From: a virus
DNA length: 22,953 nucleotides
Direction: 5' to 3' (one strand)
Virus record (IMG/VR): IMGVR_UViG_3300001851_000501
Location: 1 to 22,953 of that record
Part shown: piece after piece, positions 20,911-22,953 of the stretch
Numbering within the stretch: position 1 is the first letter of the stretch
How the letters are laid out: each line of letters starts with the position of its first letter
Notes under the pieces: model-generated
Seen by the model: the letters and a program-made list of their open reading frames with translations, nothing else
What the model was told of the DNA's origin: nothing
Database searches by the model: none
Program-made: the position numbers and the translations under genes

Positions 20911-21761
20911 TACTGGTTGCCTCCGTTGAAGACACTATTGGCCCAGTTCCCCTGCGCCGCCCAGCGACGGAACGCGTCGTCATTCATGTAGGTGAACAAA
21001 TCCCAGTCGCGCCCAAACTGCAGTTCGGCCGCGCGCTGCTTCGGCAGGAATTCATTCCACGACGCCTGGAAGTCGCGGTCGTAGGCCGCACGGTTTTCAT
21101 CCGTATTGGCCGACCAGGACGTAAACGCATTGTTGCGGTTCCGGTCGTAGGTGTCCGCCGCGGTGCGATAGTTGCGGTCGTAGGCATCAGCGGCGCGGTT
21201 GTAGATGTTGTTGTATTCCTGCGACGCAAACGACTGGCCGTAGCCCAGCAAGTCTTTGAGCGTGCCGCCCGTCCGCAGTGTGCCGCGAGCGCCGGCCGAA
21301 TTCTCCAGCGCGCGTTGCCCTTCTTTCAGCCGAAACTGGTAACTGGGATCACCGGCAAGCTGATTGGGATCGGGCGCGACAAACGGATCCGGCGCCTTAA
21401 AGGCGTCGTAGCTAAACGGCGTCGCGCGCTGATACCGCGGCGCCGTGAACATGGGGAAGTTATACGCGCCACCGCCACCGCCACCGCCGGCGTAGGCGGT
21501 GCCACCGCCAGCGTAGGCGTTGGCTGAGCCGCCTCCCCCTGGAACTTTATCAACCGGTGAATCTTTCTTTTCGGCGGTTTCTTCGGGTGGAATATTCGTG
21601 GTGGGATACACCGCCTCGCCGGGAATGACAAACGGCGTGAATGCCGGCGTCGCCGGCGGCGCGGCGTCTTCCGGGTTCGGGTCATACCACGACGGCTGTT
21701 CCTGTTCCCACCAGGGCGGGGCATCGCTACCCCACGGGTCCGAATATTGATCGTCGTACAT
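20910..21761 (-). CDS. Virion protein with 11-residue aromatic repeats, 283 aa
   Basis: A 283-aa protein in three parts. Residues 1-70 are acidic, aromatic and Pro-rich (PWGSDAPPWWEQEQPSWYDP). Residues 75-100 are a Gly linker with AYAGGG repeats. Residues 135-283 are helical: SYQFRLKEGQRALENSAGAR, TGGTLKDLLGYGQSFASQEY, then an aromatic residue exactly every 11 positions (Y183, Y194, Y205, W216, Y227, F238, F249). The YQFRLxxGQxAxENSAxARG...GGTLKxLxxYGQ signature is known from phage tail-tip or ejection-associated proteins. The repeat predicts a long hendecad coiled coil. Likely a virion protein; its exact place is unknown. Confidence 0.72.
   Translation of the reverse strand: MYDDQYSDPWGSDAPPWWEQEQPSWYDPNPEDAAPPATPAFTPFVIPGEAVYPTTNIPPEETAEKKDSPVDKVPGGGGSANAYAGGGTAYAGGGGGGGAYNFPMFTAPRYQRATPFSYDAFKAPDPFVAPDPNQLAGDPSYQFRLKEGQRALENSAGARGTLRTGGTLKDLLGYGQSFASQEYNNIYNRAADAYDRNYRTAADTYDRNRNNAFTSWSANTDENRAAYDRDFQASWNEFLPKQRAAELQFGRDWDLFTYMNDDAFRRWAAQGNWANSVFNGGNQ
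20985..21215 (-). repeat. 33-bp periodic coding repeat (11-aa hendecads)
   Basis: Seven consecutive 11-residue units starting at Y183 of the 283-aa protein. At DNA level CGGTCGTAGG on the plus strand recurs at 21076, 21142 and 21175, spaced 66 and 33 bp, which shows real duplication rather than only amino-acid bias. Confidence 0.75.
21467..21539 (-). repeat. Gly-rich low-complexity coding linker
   Basis: Codes for GGGG, AYAGGGTAYA and GGGGGGGAY in the 283-aa protein. Runs of CCACCGCC on the plus strand make it prone to slippage and length change. It separates the acidic N-domain from the helical domain. Confidence 0.65.
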
Positions 21762-21768
21762 CGCTCAC

Positions 21769-22503
21769 TCAGCCTTTGTAGGTGATGCTGGGGTTGTAGG
21801 CGTAGGGCGCCGACGTCGGCTGGCTGTAGTTGTTCTGCAGCCACTGCAGCGCCGCCCCTGACGCCGCCCGATACGGCGCCCGTCGTGCCTGTTCCGCCTC
21901 ATACTGCTGCTGCGCCAGCGCCATCGTTTTTTCCCAGTTGGCCTGTTGCTGCGCGTTCATCTCTTTCTGCAGCGCTTCGGTGCGGTCTAACGCTTCTTTC
22001 TGGAACGCCAACGCATCCGCCGACGCACCGCTTTGAGCGCGGTTCGCCATGTAGTTGCTTAAGAGATTGGTGCCCAGACTCGCCACCGTGCTAAAGCCTG
22101 GTGAGTTCAAAATCTTTGCGAGATTGCCAAGGGTCGTCACGCCGCCTGCTCCTACCGCGGGAGCGGCGGTGAACCCGATGCCTTCGGTCGCGAAGGCCGG
22201 TGCGCCATATGTGCTCGTCGCCGCGCCGCCGGCCGCGGGCGCGAGTGCCGACAGTGCGCCTGCCGTCAACACCCCCGCCGCCCCCGCCATTGCCAGTCGG
22301 TCGGCCGTTCGCCACCGGCTCTTCGAGCGCTCCAACGCCAGCCGGTCGGCCTCCATCAACTGAGGCATCGTGACGCGTGAAAACTCCACAAAGGCCGGGT
22401 CATTCGCATCAGCCGGTCGACCAAACTGCTGCTCAAACTGTTTCGCGACGCGCTGGGCTAGGCTGCTACCGTCAGTCCAGTTGCTCTGCTTTGCAATCTT
22501 CAT
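21769..22503 (-). CDS. Virion protein with hydrophobic core and coiled coil, 244 aa
   Basis: A 244-aa protein. Residues 14-64 are charged and helical (AQRVAKQFEQQFGRP, LMEADRLALERSK). Residues 71-97 are an Ala/Gly hydrophobic segment (AMAGAAGVLTAGALSALAPA) and 100-150 a Gly/Ala stretch that could be membrane-active. Residues 163-208 are a Gln/Glu-rich coiled coil (QKEALDRTEALQKEMNAQQQ). The C-terminus is Tyr/Pro-rich. It resembles small podophage internal-core proteins. A GAGGGG ribosome site precedes the ATG. Confidence 0.68.
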   Translation of the reverse strand: MKIAKQSNWTDGSSLAQRVAKQFEQQFGRPADANDPAFVEFSRVTMPQLMEADRLALERSKSRWRTADRLAMAGAAGVLTAGALSALAPAAGGAATSTYGAPAFATEGIGFTAAPAVGAGGVTTLGNLAKILNSPGFSTVASLGTNLLSNYMANRAQSGASADALAFQKEALDRTEALQKEMNAQQQANWEKTMALAQQQYEAEQARRAPYRAASGAALQWLQNNYSQPTSAPYAYNPSITYKG

Positions 22504-22512
22504 GGCGCCCCT

Positions 22513-22953
22513 CTACCGATACCACCGAGACAAATCGGCCAACGTAATCTGGGGGCCATAGCCGCGACTCACATCGCCGCGCTGGCCCACCGTCACGGCC
22601 TCCATCCACGGGTATTGCTGCATCGCGTCCAACGACGTGCGGTAGCCGCGCGCGCCCGTCATCGGGTCAACGTACGACTGGGCCTGCGCCTGCGCGTTGC
22701 CGGCGCCACCGTCATCGGTCAACCACTGCCACCGCTTCGCGGAGTTATTGCTCGGGTCGCTCGCCTCCAGCACGTCCACGATGCCCACCGGCGTGCCCGA
22801 TTCGAAATCCGACTGCACCCCGCCGAAATCAATCTTGTCGTGGCCGACCTTCCGCGCATTCGGAAACGCGGCGCGAAAGTCGGCGTCCTGCATCACGGCG
22901 TCCAACGAATTCGGGGCGGAGGCATAGCGACTCGCAATCCGGCCAAACGTGTT
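22513..22953 (-). CDS. Virion protein, 3' part only (runs off the window)
   Basis: The frame is open from the right edge of the window to the TAG at 22513, so only the last 146 codons are visible and the true start is outside; a TTG at 22905 is not needed as a start. The visible part contains NTFGRIASRYA, VGHDKIDFGGVQSDF, TPVGIVDVLEAS and a WQWLTDDGG strand, and ends in ITLADLSRWYR. The DFGxxxxD...VDVL...WQW pattern occurs in phage structural proteins near ejection genes. The molecular role is unknown. Confidence 0.7.
   Translation of the reverse strand, partial: NTFGRIASRYASAPNSLDAVMQDADFRAAFPNARKVGHDKIDFGGVQSDFESGTPVGIVDVLEASDPSNNSAKRWQWLTDDGGAGNAQAQAQSYVDPMTGARGYRTSLDAMQQYPWMEAVTVGQRGDVSRGYGPQITLADLSRWYR

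Overview
The window is a stretch of a GC-rich, tailed, dsDNA phage genome (or prophage). The evidence is a large terminase, a tyrosine integrase, a phage-type replication set, a lysis cassette, short tail-fibre-like proteins and a run of large Ala/Gly-rich virion proteins. Genes are packed tightly: 36 CDS are called here, and the longest non-coding gap is the 130 bp between the two divergent transcripts at 8452-8581. No tRNA, rRNA, insertion sequence or CRISPR array was seen. The lysis genes (GH108-type endolysin, XhlA-like protein, PLA2-like protein) fit a Gram-negative host, but that is inference. No gene points to a particular host genus.

Almost everything is on the minus strand, so read it from right to left. 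(1) 22953-15202: a partial gene at the edge, then five proteins that look like internal-virion or DNA-ejection proteins, with coiled coils, Gly/Ala segments and an 11-residue aromatic repeat. (2) 15377-14598: a lone plus-strand gene of unknown function whose 3' end overlaps the antisense end of the 988-aa virion protein. (3) 14502-11822: six small tail-fibre or decoration-like proteins, one visibly poorer in GC. (4) 11816-9611: an XhlA-like membrane protein, endolysin, a PLA2-like CCxxHD protein, a holin candidate and small partners. (5) 8582-9625 (+): the integrase, divergent from the early operon. (6) 8451-1667: the early operon, with a zinc-ribbon protein, a membrane microprotein, an SSB-like protein, a DEDD exonuclease, winged-helix proteins, a PDDEXK-like nuclease, a second microprotein, an HTH/excisionase-like protein, a replication initiator and loader-like pair, and a C5-cytosine methyltransferase. 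(7) 1654-338: terminase large subunit, followed by a convergent small plus-strand gene at 59-334.

The order suggests a circularly permuted map. Terminase lies at the distal end of the early transcript, and the portal and capsid genes are presumably outside the window. The early and lysis genes are joined by at least eleven 4-nt ATGA/GTGA stop-start overlaps plus several 1-nt TAATG/TAGTG junctions. That pattern exposes three genes a length filter would miss: a 67-aa basic protein (3031-3234) and two single-span membrane peptides of 30 and 29 aa (5848-5940, 8063-8152). The intergenic region at 8452-8581 holds facing promoter-like elements whose -10 boxes overlap inside an imperfect palindrome, which is a candidate lysis/lysogeny or early control point. 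No obvious CI-type repressor, polymerase, helicase or capsid gene is in view.
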